The notes under the pieces: model-generated
Databases searched by the model: none
Seen by the model: only the letters and a program-made list of their open reading frames with translations
Told to the model about the DNA's origin: nothing
Part shown: in pieces, positions 44,488 through 52,997 of the stretch
Position numbering within the stretch: position 1 is the first letter of the stretch
Layout of the letters: each line of letters opens with the position of its first letter
Program-made: the position numbers and the translations under genes
NCBI GenBank assembly: GCA_028687585.1
Contig: JAQTZV010000013.1
Span: 80,381-144,380, forward strand
Source: Desulfuromonadaceae bacterium
Lineage (GTDB): Bacteria; Desulfobacterota; Desulfuromonadia; Geobacterales; Pseudopelobacteraceae
Reading direction: 5' to 3'
Length of the DNA stretch: 64,000 bases

Positions 44488-45456
44488 TTACACAGTAATA
44501 AAGCGTTTCAGCGAAGTAAGGCTTCCGATAAAGCCGAGCAGAGCTCCCGCCAGCAGCAATGTCAAGAGGTGCTCAACCGGGAGAAAACTTAAACCTGAGG
44601 CAGCGGGATTAAATGTAATAAAACTGCCGGCATTCTGCAGAAACCCTTCATAGAGGCCATACAAAAGGGCAAGAGATAATGTGGAACCGGCTAAACCCTG
44701 AATAAGTCCTTCAAGCAGAAATGGAGCCGAGATAAAAAAACGTGTTGCACCGACGAGAGACATAACCTCCAGCTCGTCACGACGAGAATAAATGGTAAGT
44801 TTGATCGTATTTGAAACGATAAAGATTACAGCAATGACCAAAAATCCACCCAACAGGGCACCGAGCAGACGCATGAAATTCAAAAAAGAATTAAAACGGC
44901 GTACCCACTCTTCGCCATATTGAACCTCGGTAATTCCGGAAATACGTTTAAGTTTCGTAACAAATTCCTCAACAGAGACCGTATCACGGTAGGAACGCTT
45001 CAGAGCTATTTCAAATGATGTGGGGAGAATCTCTGAACTGACACCTTCAAGGAGGGTTTCCTGACCTCGCAATCGGCCTCTAAACCGTTTAAGAGCTTCG
45101 TCGCGCGAAACATAGCTGACGCGTGACACACCGGAAAGCTCTGTTATCTTTTGACGAAAAGCAGACTGCTCTTGCCCCGTCAACTCTTTGTCAAAATACA
45201 CAGTTACCTGTACCCGCTCACTCCAGTTTTCTGTGGCGCTTTCAAGGTTTACAAAAACAAGCAGAAACAGAGAAACGATAAGCAGCGCCAGCGTAATTGT
45301 CCCAACCGTCACAACATTAACAAAAACATTCTGACGAATATTTGTAATCGCCCGGGTCAGGTAGAACCCGGCTCTGCCACCAAAACCGTCACCGGCAAGA
45401 GAGGGACGCCTAAATGTTCTGATCGTCTCGGGCGGCTTCTTTTTCCACTTGTTCAA
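44488..45456 (-). CDS. ftsX: Cell division permease-like FtsX
   Basis: A 322-residue inner-membrane protein with four membrane helices. A large periplasmic loop (about 80-200) contains VQVTVYFDKELT and VSRVSYVSRDEAL, and the cytoplasmic coupling segment is YSRRDELEVMSLVGATRFF. With FtsE it transmits ATP hydrolysis to EnvC outside. The start is TTG at 45456, preceded by AAGGGG at 6 nt, and overlaps the ftsE end by 47 nt, so translation is probably coupled. Confidence 0.95.
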   Translation of the reverse strand: MNKWKKKPPETIRTFRRPSLAGDGFGGRAGFYLTRAITNIRQNVFVNVVTVGTITLALLIVSLFLLVFVNLESATENWSERVQVTVYFDKELTGQEQSAFRQKITELSGVSRVSYVSRDEALKRFRGRLRGQETLLEGVSSEILPTSFEIALKRSYRDTVSVEEFVTKLKRISGITEVQYGEEWVRRFNSFLNFMRLLGALLGGFLVIAVIFIVSNTIKLTIYSRRDELEVMSLVGATRFFISAPFLLEGLIQGLAGSTLSLALLYGLYEGFLQNAGSFITFNPAASGLSFLPVEHLLTLLLAGALLGFIGSLTSLKRFITV

Positions 45457-46102
45457 CGATTTCCCCTTTGCTCAATGTGACAAGTCGCTTATGGCCCTGG
45501 TCGATCAAACGACGGTCGTGCGTTGCGACAACCACAGTAGTGCCACGAATATTAGCCTCTTTAAAAATAGTAAGTATCTGGTTTTTATTGGCATCATCAA
45601 GATTGCCGGTCGGTTCATCCGCTAAAAGTATTTTTGGGTCGTTAACCAAAGCCCGCGCCAGCGCAACACGCTGTTGTTCGCCACCGGAAAGACACTGAGT
45701 AATACTATTGTGCTTAGATTCTATTCCCATCTGCTTGAGAATGTGCATTGTCTTTTTGCCGATATCCACTCTGCCCCACCCCAATACTTCCAGTGTTATG
45801 GCAACATTTTCAAAAACAGTACGATTATGCAACAGCTTGAAGTCCTGAAAAACCACTCCGATTGAGCGGCGCAGCAGCGGTAACTGAGACCGTGTCATAC
45901 GGGTAATGTTCTGTCCATCAACCAGAACCTGGCCGCGATTGGGAGTAAGCGCGCCATACAAAAGCCGCAGCAGTGTAGTTTTCCCTGCGCCTGATGGACC
46001 GGTCAGAAAAATAAACTCTCCTTTGCCGATTTTAAGGTTGATATTGTGCAGCGCTGAGGCATCTTGTTGGTAGGCAAGAAATACGTTATGAAGCTGAATC
46101 AT
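45410..46102 (-). CDS. ftsE: Cell division ATP-binding protein FtsE
   Basis: A 230-residue ABC ATPase. Walker A is GPSGAGKTT (about 36-44), the signature LSGGEQQRVALARA and Walker B LLADEPTGNLD. It forms the FtsEX complex with the overlapping ftsX product. The gene begins five bases after the pseudopilin stop, so it belongs to the same cluster as the secretion genes. Confidence 0.96.
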   Translation of the reverse strand: MIQLHNVFLAYQQDASALHNINLKIGKGEFIFLTGPSGAGKTTLLRLLYGALTPNRGQVLVDGQNITRMTRSQLPLLRRSIGVVFQDFKLLHNRTVFENVAITLEVLGWGRVDIGKKTMHILKQMGIESKHNSITQCLSGGEQQRVALARALVNDPKILLADEPTGNLDDANKNQILTIFKEANIRGTTVVVATHDRRLIDQGHKRLVTLSKGEIVEQVEKEAARDDQNI

Positions 46103-46106
46103 GGAG

Positions 46107-46607
46107 CTACCACTCTTTATATGGTGTGCTGGTCGTAGGACTTACCTTGTCTGAACCACTTTTGACATCATAGACTTTTCCGATATCAGCGCCTCCTGTC
46201 GAGGCGCCGGAAGAAGTTCCGCCTGAGTCAGAGGAAACACTCGACAGTGGCGGTTCAACCGTTTCCCAGGTCGTATTGTTACCGGTAAAAGGATCTTTAG
46301 GAATGTCACGCATATATTCTTTTTGCTTTAGTTCCTCAATTGAATCCGGATATTTGCCTTGATCTGCATAAAACTGATCAATAATATTTCTAAAATTGTA
46401 GAGAGTTTCCCGTAACACTGCTTCTCGTGCCTTTATGATCCCCCACTGATAATTCGGCACGGCAACGGCGGCCAGAATGCCGATAATCGAAATAACGATC
46501 AACAGCTCAATCAAGGTAAAACCGCGGTAATCACGTGTACGACGCAATTCTGAGCGGGAAAAGCTGTTTATTTGTATATCAGGAAAGTTCACGCTTTTAC
46601 CATTCAT
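46107..46607 (-). CDS. Type II secretion pseudopilin, GspG-like
   Basis: A 166-residue protein with a class III leader and the cleavage motif RGFTLIELLIVISIIG, including the conserved glutamate at +5. The globular part has NFRNIIDQFYADQGKYPDS and RDIPKDPFTG, as in the major pseudopilin GspG. A serine/glycine-rich stretch leads to the C-terminus TPYKEW. The ATG at 46607 overlaps the previous gene by 11 nt; the ribosome-binding site is weak. In Geobacter, the pseudopilin OxpG of a similar system is needed for exporting a multicopper protein, which may suggest a cargo class here. Confidence 0.88.
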   Translation of the reverse strand: MNGKSVNFPDIQINSFSRSELRRTRDYRGFTLIELLIVISIIGILAAVAVPNYQWGIIKAREAVLRETLYNFRNIIDQFYADQGKYPDSIEELKQKEYMRDIPKDPFTGNNTTWETVEPPLSSVSSDSGGTSSGASTGGADIGKVYDVKSGSDKVSPTTSTPYKEW

Positions 46608-47109
46608 TATACTTAGTACCATCCATGGCCGTGCCGGTTTGTGGTGCAAAAACATCATAGACATCATCTCCACACCACGATGAAGAATCAGGTTCATCCG
46701 AATAGCATCGCAGTTCCCAGCCCCACTGCTTTTCATCTTCAGCGCTTTTCGGGTTCAACGGATTCAAAACTTTCCTGCGGAGAAATTTTACCTTGCCCGG
46801 TTTTGCTTTATCCGGGCTTTCAACACCATCAACTAATTCCTGAAGCTCTTTGGGAAATCCGTTTCCTGGATTTGCGTTATTGGGAACCTTGTCATACGTT
46901 TTTTTAAAGTCATCAATAGCAATGCGAATAATACGAAGGTTTCTCCGAAGTTCTATCTCTTGTGATCTGACGGCGGTATTTCGGATTAACGGCATGACAC
47001 CGGCTGCCAGAATCCCGAGAATAGTTATCGTCACTATCAGCTCAATCAGAGAAATCCCTCTGTGTGTCCGTAAATAGCGCAACCTATCATTTGACTTACC
47101 ACCTCTCAT
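46597..47109 (-). CDS. Type II secretion pseudopilin, second
   Basis: A 170-residue protein with the prepilin motif HRGISLIELIVTITILGILAAG. The globular part is GspG/H-like (RIIRIAIDDFKKTYDKVPNN, LVDGVESPDK). Two cysteines (LRCYSD, SSWCGDD) may form a disulfide. It ends TKYNEW, close to the endings of the two neighbouring pseudopilins. The ATG at 47109 follows AGGGCG and overlaps the preceding gene by 14 nt. Confidence 0.88.
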   Translation of the reverse strand: MRGGKSNDRLRYLRTHRGISLIELIVTITILGILAAGVMPLIRNTAVRSQEIELRRNLRIIRIAIDDFKKTYDKVPNNANPGNGFPKELQELVDGVESPDKAKPGKVKFLRRKVLNPLNPKSAEDEKQWGWELRCYSDEPDSSSWCGDDVYDVFAPQTGTAMDGTKYNEW

Positions 47110-47851
47110 GATACGCCCTGTGTATTTTTGTGTGATCATTTTTTTGTGGTGATTCAGCAATAAACTGCCATTCACTGTATTTAGTCGGTTTACCACCAAC
47201 TCCTGCGGGTTCTGGTGATACGCCTCCAGAACTCGTAGAAGCAGGTGCTGCGGTTACGAGCGGAGCAACACCTGCAATTGCCGGCACGGGCGCAGCAGAA
47301 ACCATACCCAGGCTTTCAAGAGCGGTATCTTTGAAGTCTGTTCTAAACGGAGTTTTATCACTCTTGCTTGCAACACCGATTATACCACCACCTTGTGTGC
47401 CGGAAGGCGCTATAACAGGTGCATTTGTACCCGTTCCGATAATGCCCCTGATAATTGTCCACTCTTTGCCGGTCATAGGGTCCTGATATATTTTTAGCCT
47501 GGCACAGTCGGGAGCACATTTCGGGTTACTTTCATCGACTTCCGCAGCATACGATTGCGGAATATAACGAAATGTCTGAAGCATTTTTTCATCTTTCAAC
47601 AACTCTTTTAGGTCCATAAGTGGACGTGGAGTACGATTATGCGGCATTTGCACCGGTTTAAACGTTGGGTTGTACCAGTTTTCAATCGCCTCTTTAATCT
47701 GGCTCCCTCTGAAAAGAAGCTCCTTCTCCTGTTCCCGTTGTTTGATGGTTTTCCACGACTGCCCCACCATACCCAGCATGATCCCCATGATCATCACAAT
47801 AGTCAGAGCCAAAATGTAGGTGAAACCATTTTGATTCGTGAGGATTTTCAT
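47096..47851 (-). CDS. Type II secretion pseudopilin, third, lacking Glu5
   Basis: A 251-residue protein. The N-terminus NQNGFTYILALTIVMIMG is prepilin-like but has no glutamate at +5, as is seen in minor pseudopilins of the GspK kind. A central region has CAPDCARLKIYQDPMTGKEW with a cysteine pair. Alanine/proline-rich sequence follows, then TKYSEWQFIAES near the end. It overlaps the secretin stop by one base (TGATG). A tip or initiator role is an inference. Confidence 0.82.
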   Translation of the reverse strand: MKILTNQNGFTYILALTIVMIMGIMLGMVGQSWKTIKQREQEKELLFRGSQIKEAIENWYNPTFKPVQMPHNRTPRPLMDLKELLKDEKMLQTFRYIPQSYAAEVDESNPKCAPDCARLKIYQDPMTGKEWTIIRGIIGTGTNAPVIAPSGTQGGGIIGVASKSDKTPFRTDFKDTALESLGMVSAAPVPAIAGVAPLVTAAPASTSSGGVSPEPAGVGGKPTKYSEWQFIAESPQKNDHTKIHRAYHERW

Positions 47852-50346
47852 CAGCGGATATCCACCGCCGTGCTGAACGGTAGAATGTTCAGCCCCCCCC
47901 CATTCGAAGAGGTGAACATGGTGTTTTTAAAAGCAAAACCTGCCGGACCCTTATTTTTAGCCTTGAATAAAGCCGTTGCAAGCGTGCCGCCTCCGGAGAT
48001 ACCGGTGTTTCCTGTTGCCCGATGCAACGTGACGTTCACCGTTCCGGCAGCAGAATCAGCCTTACCGCCAAAAGTGGTAGGCTTGCCATCACTCTTTAGT
48101 AAAGCACCTTCGTTTATTGAAACGAATTCGACAAAATTTGGATCGTAGGTAAGTACAAACGGCGCACTGGCAAGATCATTCGCACCACTTATTTTTATAT
48201 CAAGACTGAATTGCTGCCCCACTGGCACTGACGAAGGGGCTGCTATCTGCAGGAGGCTCCGCTGAATCGCAGCAGGAGCAGGCTTAGGAACTGCAGTCGG
48301 TGCTGCAGATGGCGGGACAGGCGATGGTACCGGCTGTCTCTGAACGGATGACCCCGGCACATTCGATTGAGCTGCCGGAATCTCCGGAACTGGTGTCGGT
48401 ACCGCCGTTTTTTTAATCATGGGCAGAGGAACAGGAGGTGTATTCTTTGCACCCGATTTTGGCAGAGTGTTATCATCAAAAACAGCTTCCTGATCAAACG
48501 AAGAAAGTGGTCTGTCAAGAGACGGATGATCCTCTTTGCCTGAAACAAAGGAGGCGAGACCGGGGAGCGGCACCGGGACCCCTCTCACCAGTCGCGGGGT
48601 AATCGCCAGCATCAGTTCAGTCTTGTCTTTTGATGAATTTGTATTCGTAAAAAACGGTCCGATCAGTGGCAGGTCACTTAACAGAAATGTCTTGTTTTTA
48701 TCGCTGTTCGCTGAGCGTTGAATAAGTCCGCCAATAACGCTGGTCTCGCCATCCTTGAGGCTGAGTACCGTATCAATATTTCGCGTGCCGATGGTTACAA
48801 CGGTTGTTGCACTATCTTTTCCGCCTACCGTCTCTTTTGTGACAATCGAGCTGACCTCAAGATTCAGTTTGATGGATATTTCATTGTTAAGCTGAATATT
48901 CGGCTCGGCATTGACCTTTATTCCAACATCCACATATTGAACGTTAACCTGTGACAGCGTTCCGTTTAAGGTTGTTGTCGTTATCGGCACCCTGGTACCA
49001 ACGTTGAATTTAGCTTTTTCCTTGTTTTTGACCCTGATTTTAGGGTTTGAAAGCACTTCACCCTTGGCAAGGGTTTTGCCGAAATTAAAGGTCATATTCG
49101 GCACCGTAACATAACCGCCATACCCTTTTGTAGAGAAAGCTTTCACAAGATTTGTAATGCCCGCTTCACTGACAGTTGCCGTTGTTCCGGTGCCGCTTCC
49201 GGAAGAAACAGTTATACCGGTAAGACTTGTTGCCATCAGCTTATTATCGGGCGAAAACATTCCGAGCTGCACATTGTAATTACTCAACAGTAAACCGATG
49301 TTTTCCGCATTCTTGTCACTTATCTCGACAATCTCGACATCAAGCACTACCTCGGCTTCAGGCATGTCATTCGCATCAAGTATTTTTTCTACTACTGCGA
49401 CAACATCTTCTGTGTCTCTCACTACAATAGAATTTGAATCTTCATTCACATACGCCTTGCGCACCTGTATCATGGTGCGAATCAGGTTGATTGCTTTTTT
49501 TGCCTCCATGTAGTTCAGGTGAAACGTACGCAGCACCATATCCTCGTACTGCTTACTCTTATCCGGAGTATTCAGATACACCAGCACCGTCGATTCATTG
49601 AGGTTTTTTGTGTTCAGTTTGTTCATGGTAGTGAGCAGATCAAGCGCCTGCTGGAACGAAGCATTTTCCAGTAAAATCGTAATGGGAGAGTCTTTAATCC
49701 CTTCGTCGAAAACGAAATTTATACCTGAAAGTTGTGACAGAATTTTAAAAACATCTTTCATTTTTGCATCTTTAAACTTCAGGGTAATCGGTTTGTTTGA
49801 TTTTAGCCGCAGTTCATAACCTTCAAGCTTGCTCTTGCGCAATTTGGTAACTCGTTCAAGAGCAGCCTGAAATTCAGCGTTATTCGGGAACAGTTCAGCG
49901 GCCCTGATATATTGCCGATGAGCATCTTTCAGCTTGTTCCCTTTTTCAAAATCATGCCCTTCTGAATACGCCATCTGCGCGTCCCTGTATCTGGTATATA
50001 CTTCTATCTGCTGCGCAAAACGACCTTGAGTAGGATCTATCCCCTGTGCTGCCTGAAATTCAACCAGTGCATCAACATAATTCCCTTTTGCCACAAAATC
50101 CATCCCCTGCTTATACCGCTGGTCTGCGGCTTTCACGCGGTTATTGAAAAAACGAATTCGAGGCTCGGTAATTGTCGGATCGGCTTTAAAAGAGTCGGCA
50201 TAACTATACATAGCCGCTTCAAATTTACCTTCAGACTCCAATCTTTCTGCTGTCTGAAAGGAACGGGTAGCAGGAGTGGCGCAGGCTGAGAGCAAACCAA
50301 GAAGAATGAGTAACGTACTATGTGAAGCTAGATTCAAGTAGCGCAT
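47851..50346 (-). CDS. Secretin (GspD/PilQ-like) with TPR and C-terminal cohesin domain
   Basis: An 831-residue outer-membrane lipoprotein (lipobox LLSAC). TPR-like helices fill about 28-170. An STN/N0 domain (about 190-260, ITLKFKDAKMKDVFKILSQL) and a secretin N domain follow. The secretin core (about 400-600) has VGTRVPITTT and VIGGLIQRS, and it ends with the family motif LMLAITPRLVRG. After a proline-rich linker, the last 140 residues form a cohesin-like domain (VPVGQQFSLDIKISG, FVLTYDPNFVEFVS, GGTLATALFKAKNKG). This last domain is not part of classical GspD and could hold surface proteins carrying dockerin-like motifs. Confidence 0.92.
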   Translation of the reverse strand: MRYLNLASHSTLLILLGLLSACATPATRSFQTAERLESEGKFEAAMYSYADSFKADPTITEPRIRFFNNRVKAADQRYKQGMDFVAKGNYVDALVEFQAAQGIDPTQGRFAQQIEVYTRYRDAQMAYSEGHDFEKGNKLKDAHRQYIRAAELFPNNAEFQAALERVTKLRKSKLEGYELRLKSNKPITLKFKDAKMKDVFKILSQLSGINFVFDEGIKDSPITILLENASFQQALDLLTTMNKLNTKNLNESTVLVYLNTPDKSKQYEDMVLRTFHLNYMEAKKAINLIRTMIQVRKAYVNEDSNSIVVRDTEDVVAVVEKILDANDMPEAEVVLDVEIVEISDKNAENIGLLLSNYNVQLGMFSPDNKLMATSLTGITVSSGSGTGTTATVSEAGITNLVKAFSTKGYGGYVTVPNMTFNFGKTLAKGEVLSNPKIRVKNKEKAKFNVGTRVPITTTTLNGTLSQVNVQYVDVGIKVNAEPNIQLNNEISIKLNLEVSSIVTKETVGGKDSATTVVTIGTRNIDTVLSLKDGETSVIGGLIQRSANSDKNKTFLLSDLPLIGPFFTNTNSSKDKTELMLAITPRLVRGVPVPLPGLASFVSGKEDHPSLDRPLSSFDQEAVFDDNTLPKSGAKNTPPVPLPMIKKTAVPTPVPEIPAAQSNVPGSSVQRQPVPSPVPPSAAPTAVPKPAPAAIQRSLLQIAAPSSVPVGQQFSLDIKISGANDLASAPFVLTYDPNFVEFVSINEGALLKSDGKPTTFGGKADSAAGTVNVTLHRATGNTGISGGGTLATALFKAKNKGPAGFAFKNTMFTSSNGGGLNILPFSTAVDIR

Positions 50347-50373
50347 TGAGTGCGTCTCCTCGTAATTGGATGA

Positions 50374-50976
50374 TTATTTCGCAGTGGAAAGCGGCCGGTT
50401 TTCCAGCAATGGGATGACAATTTCATCTCCGGTATCGGTTACCGTCAGCGTTAAAGCCTGATCAGAAATTTCCGTTGCCATGTAACGGACGGCAACCATG
50501 TCCCCTTTTTTGACCAGCAGGATATCTCTGTCTTTTGCAAGAAAAATAGTTTTAACCGGTCCATTTTTCAAAAAACCCAAAAAAGTGAAGTGCGCCAGTG
50601 GTGCGGTTACTGGCGGAACAAATACCGGTTGTACCGGAGCGGGAGCCGGAACGAATTTGGGCGGCGGCTTAAGCGCTACAGCTTTTTGTTTGACAAGTTT
50701 CTGTTCATCAACAAAAACAGGCTTAAAAATATTGCGACGATATCCTTTAAAAACGACAGGTTCCCCGTCAAGCAGACTAATATTCAGTTTTGTGCCATTA
50801 TCCGCGACACGGGCCGGATTATCAGCAGTGGCAACACCCACCGGCTTTGCCGACTGCGTCGGCTTGCTGGTTAACGTACTGACAGTTTTTAGCCGGGGGA
50901 TTGCACTATAACTCCAGAGAGCAGCAACCCCGAACAGTATTACCAGGACAAAAAGTATCAGGCGCTGGCGATTCAT
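50374..50976 (-). CDS. PilP/GspC-like inner-membrane protein
   Basis: A 200-residue protein with one N-terminal membrane helix (about 6-26), then a linker, FKGYRRNIFKPVF, a proline-rich run and a C-terminal beta domain (FTFLGFLKNGPVKTIFLAKD, LLVKKGDMVAVRY). It should bridge the inner-membrane platform to the secretin, as PilP or GspC does. It overlaps the PilO-like gene by four bases and precedes the secretin. Confidence 0.8.
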   Translation of the reverse strand: MNRQRLILFVLVILFGVAALWSYSAIPRLKTVSTLTSKPTQSAKPVGVATADNPARVADNGTKLNISLLDGEPVVFKGYRRNIFKPVFVDEQKLVKQKAVALKPPPKFVPAPAPVQPVFVPPVTAPLAHFTFLGFLKNGPVKTIFLAKDRDILLVKKGDMVAVRYMATEISDQALTLTVTDTGDEIVIPLLENRPLSTAK

Positions 50977-51518
50977 GCACCACCCCGGAGATACACCGTC
51001 AGGCGCACAGCCATGACCACATTTTCAACATATATGTCACTGTTTGAAAAAGTAACCATGTCAACCACAATCAACTCCTGGCTCTTTTGAAGATCTGAAA
51101 GATAACTTTTTACGGCAGCATAGCTTCCGCTGACAGAGATGGATAATTGATATGACAGCAACAACTCTTCTTTAATCTGTGTCGGCGTATAACTGATTGC
51201 GCCAACTTCGACATTACTGACTGTTGCAGCTTCAAGTAAATCACTTAGAATTCTCGCAAACTCGCGCTTCTCCGGTATTGCTGCTTTCACTTTTTCAAGA
51301 TCAGCGACACCCTGTTTATAAAGGGTGTCTGCATCCACCTTACCGAAACGGGCTGCTTTCTGGCGCACTTCACTCCATTTTGTCTGCAGGGAGAGTACAG
51401 AAGGAAGCTGATACGTTGATATCACCAGACTAAGGACAACATTGAGCAGCAGCATAACAGCAATAGTGCTCAGAAGTCGCCATTTCTGTCGGACTATTTC
51501 AAAAACAAGCTGTTTCAT
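50973..51518 (-). CDS. PilO/GspM-like assembly protein
   Basis: A 181-residue protein with one N-terminal helix, a coiled-coil stretch and a ferredoxin-like C-terminal domain (YQLSISVSGSYAAVKSYLSD, SQELIVVDMVTF), the typical PilO layout. It shares one base with the PilN-like gene, so translation is coupled. With the PilN-like protein it should form the periplasmic part of the platform. Confidence 0.82.
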   Translation of the reverse strand: MKQLVFEIVRQKWRLLSTIAVMLLLNVVLSLVISTYQLPSVLSLQTKWSEVRQKAARFGKVDADTLYKQGVADLEKVKAAIPEKREFARILSDLLEAATVSNVEVGAISYTPTQIKEELLLSYQLSISVSGSYAAVKSYLSDLQKSQELIVVDMVTFSNSDIYVENVVMAVRLTVYLRGGA

Positions 51519-52054
51519 TAATTAACGACCTTACAGGAAATCGAAAATTGAATGCCGCGCGTCTTTTCGCCTAAAACAAGATTATGATGGGAAAGAAGCA
51601 GGACATTCGTAAAATTTTTCGACGTTTCCAGTGTTTCGAGGTATTGCCGAACCGTTTTAAAGGACCGTGCACGTCCATCAAGTCTCCATTCATCTGTATT
51701 TTTGCCCGGAGTAAGTAATGACAGCGCTATCCCTTCCGGAGTAGCGTTTTCAAATAATTCCAGTTTTTTAAGCCAGCTCGAACTCTTACGATTAATGATT
51801 TCATTATAAAAGCGAATGCGACTCTTTTGACGACTGAATTCTGCTTCTGAAATCCCACCCGGTTTAGTAGCAAGTTTACTTTCAATAGCGGCTATTTCAG
51901 ATTTTAAACGACTCTGTTCACCCATATTAGAGGATATGTCAATGGTATTCCAGATAGTGAGCGCAACAAGAAGTGCAATGGTTCCGAAGGCAATCCGGTT
52001 GATCAATCGATTGTCAAGATAGGTGCGCGTTGCTAAATTAATTGTGTAACGCAT
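51518..52054 (-). CDS. PilN/GspL C-terminal-like assembly protein
   Basis: A 178-residue protein that begins MRYTINLATRTY, close to the INLLP-like motif by which PilN binds PilM. One membrane helix (about 20-40), a coiled coil and a C-terminal domain with WRLDGRARSFKTVRQYLETL follow. It overlaps the PilM-like gene by one base. Confidence 0.82.
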   Translation of the reverse strand: MRYTINLATRTYLDNRLINRIAFGTIALLVALTIWNTIDISSNMGEQSRLKSEIAAIESKLATKPGGISEAEFSRQKSRIRFYNEIINRKSSSWLKKLELFENATPEGIALSLLTPGKNTDEWRLDGRARSFKTVRQYLETLETSKNFTNVLLLSHHNLVLGEKTRGIQFSISCKVVN

Positions 52055-52980
52055 CAGTAACTCCTCAGTGCGACACCAATAGCGGCGGTGCAGGGGAATA
52101 GCCGTATCTGGTCACCCGGAGCAGAATTACCCGGCAGGACTACGCCTTTTGTCTCCAGCAGGGTCGGTGTCAATCCGGTCGATTCTACCACCATTTCCAG
52201 AAAGTTATGCGCCACGTCAGGAGCCACAACACAGAAAATTGACTGCACCGGTTGATCGGGATGCCGCTCTTTATACACCAGCAATGAGCTGTTAATTTCC
52301 ATATATACCCTGCGATCAGTTGCCGCAGTCCCTGTCAGATCTTTACTGCGGATAAATTCAGGTATCCCCTGGGCAAAAGCCACTACCGACAGGGTCGTTC
52401 CGTAAAATGAAATCAGGATGCAATCGTTATGAAGAGCGAGTCGACTATCAAAAAGACGGCAGAGACTGAACGTATTGCAAGCAATTCCGGCAAGTGAAAG
52501 CCCAGCCTTCGTAATAAGATCTTCGTACTGGGAAATAACTGTTCGTGATGCCATTGCCACCAAAAGGGCAAGGTCACCATTATCACGAACGGCCAATTGT
52601 TGATAATCGAGATGGGTATCGGCGCTGTCCAGTGGTATGCTCTTCTTCAGCTTCCAGCGGATCAGATCCAAACCTTCCTGGCGGCTCTTGAAGCGGCCTT
52701 CGTGATCCAGCAACATGATTCTGCAGACTCCGTCAGGCAAAGAGACCGCAACCCGCGATGATTTGCAGAGCAGCAGATTGTGAGCCGACTTCAGGCCGGA
52801 CACGAACGCATCCGGATCAAGAATATTTTGCTCCCGGAGTGACACCTGTAATGTATGTGGAGGAAAAGGGGCGGTGGACACACGTTCAACCCGGGGAGAT
52901 GTTGCCGAGCCGCCGGTCATGGCACACACAACACCACTCTGGTTGATTTCAACACCGATCAGATTATTGGCAAACAACAT
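52054..52980 (-). CDS. PilM/GspL-like actin-fold protein
   Basis: A 308-residue cytoplasmic protein with an actin/FtsA-like fold (IGVEINQSGVVCAM, VAVSLPDGVCRIMLLD, DLIRWKLKKSIPLD, ACNTFSLCRLFD). It should dock to the PilN-like N-terminus and connect to the GspE ATPase. It lies 17 nt after gspE. In classical type II systems the PilM and PilN roles are fused as GspL; here they are separate, as in type IV pili. Confidence 0.82.
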   Translation of the reverse strand: MLFANNLIGVEINQSGVVCAMTGGSATSPRVERVSTAPFPPHTLQVSLREQNILDPDAFVSGLKSAHNLLLCKSSRVAVSLPDGVCRIMLLDHEGRFKSRQEGLDLIRWKLKKSIPLDSADTHLDYQQLAVRDNGDLALLVAMASRTVISQYEDLITKAGLSLAGIACNTFSLCRLFDSRLALHNDCILISFYGTTLSVVAFAQGIPEFIRSKDLTGTAATDRRVYMEINSSLLVYKERHPDQPVQSIFCVVAPDVAHNFLEMVVESTGLTPTLLETKGVVLPGNSAPGDQIRLFPCTAAIGVALRSY

Positions 52981-52997
52981 GGCTCGTCCTGTTCCGG

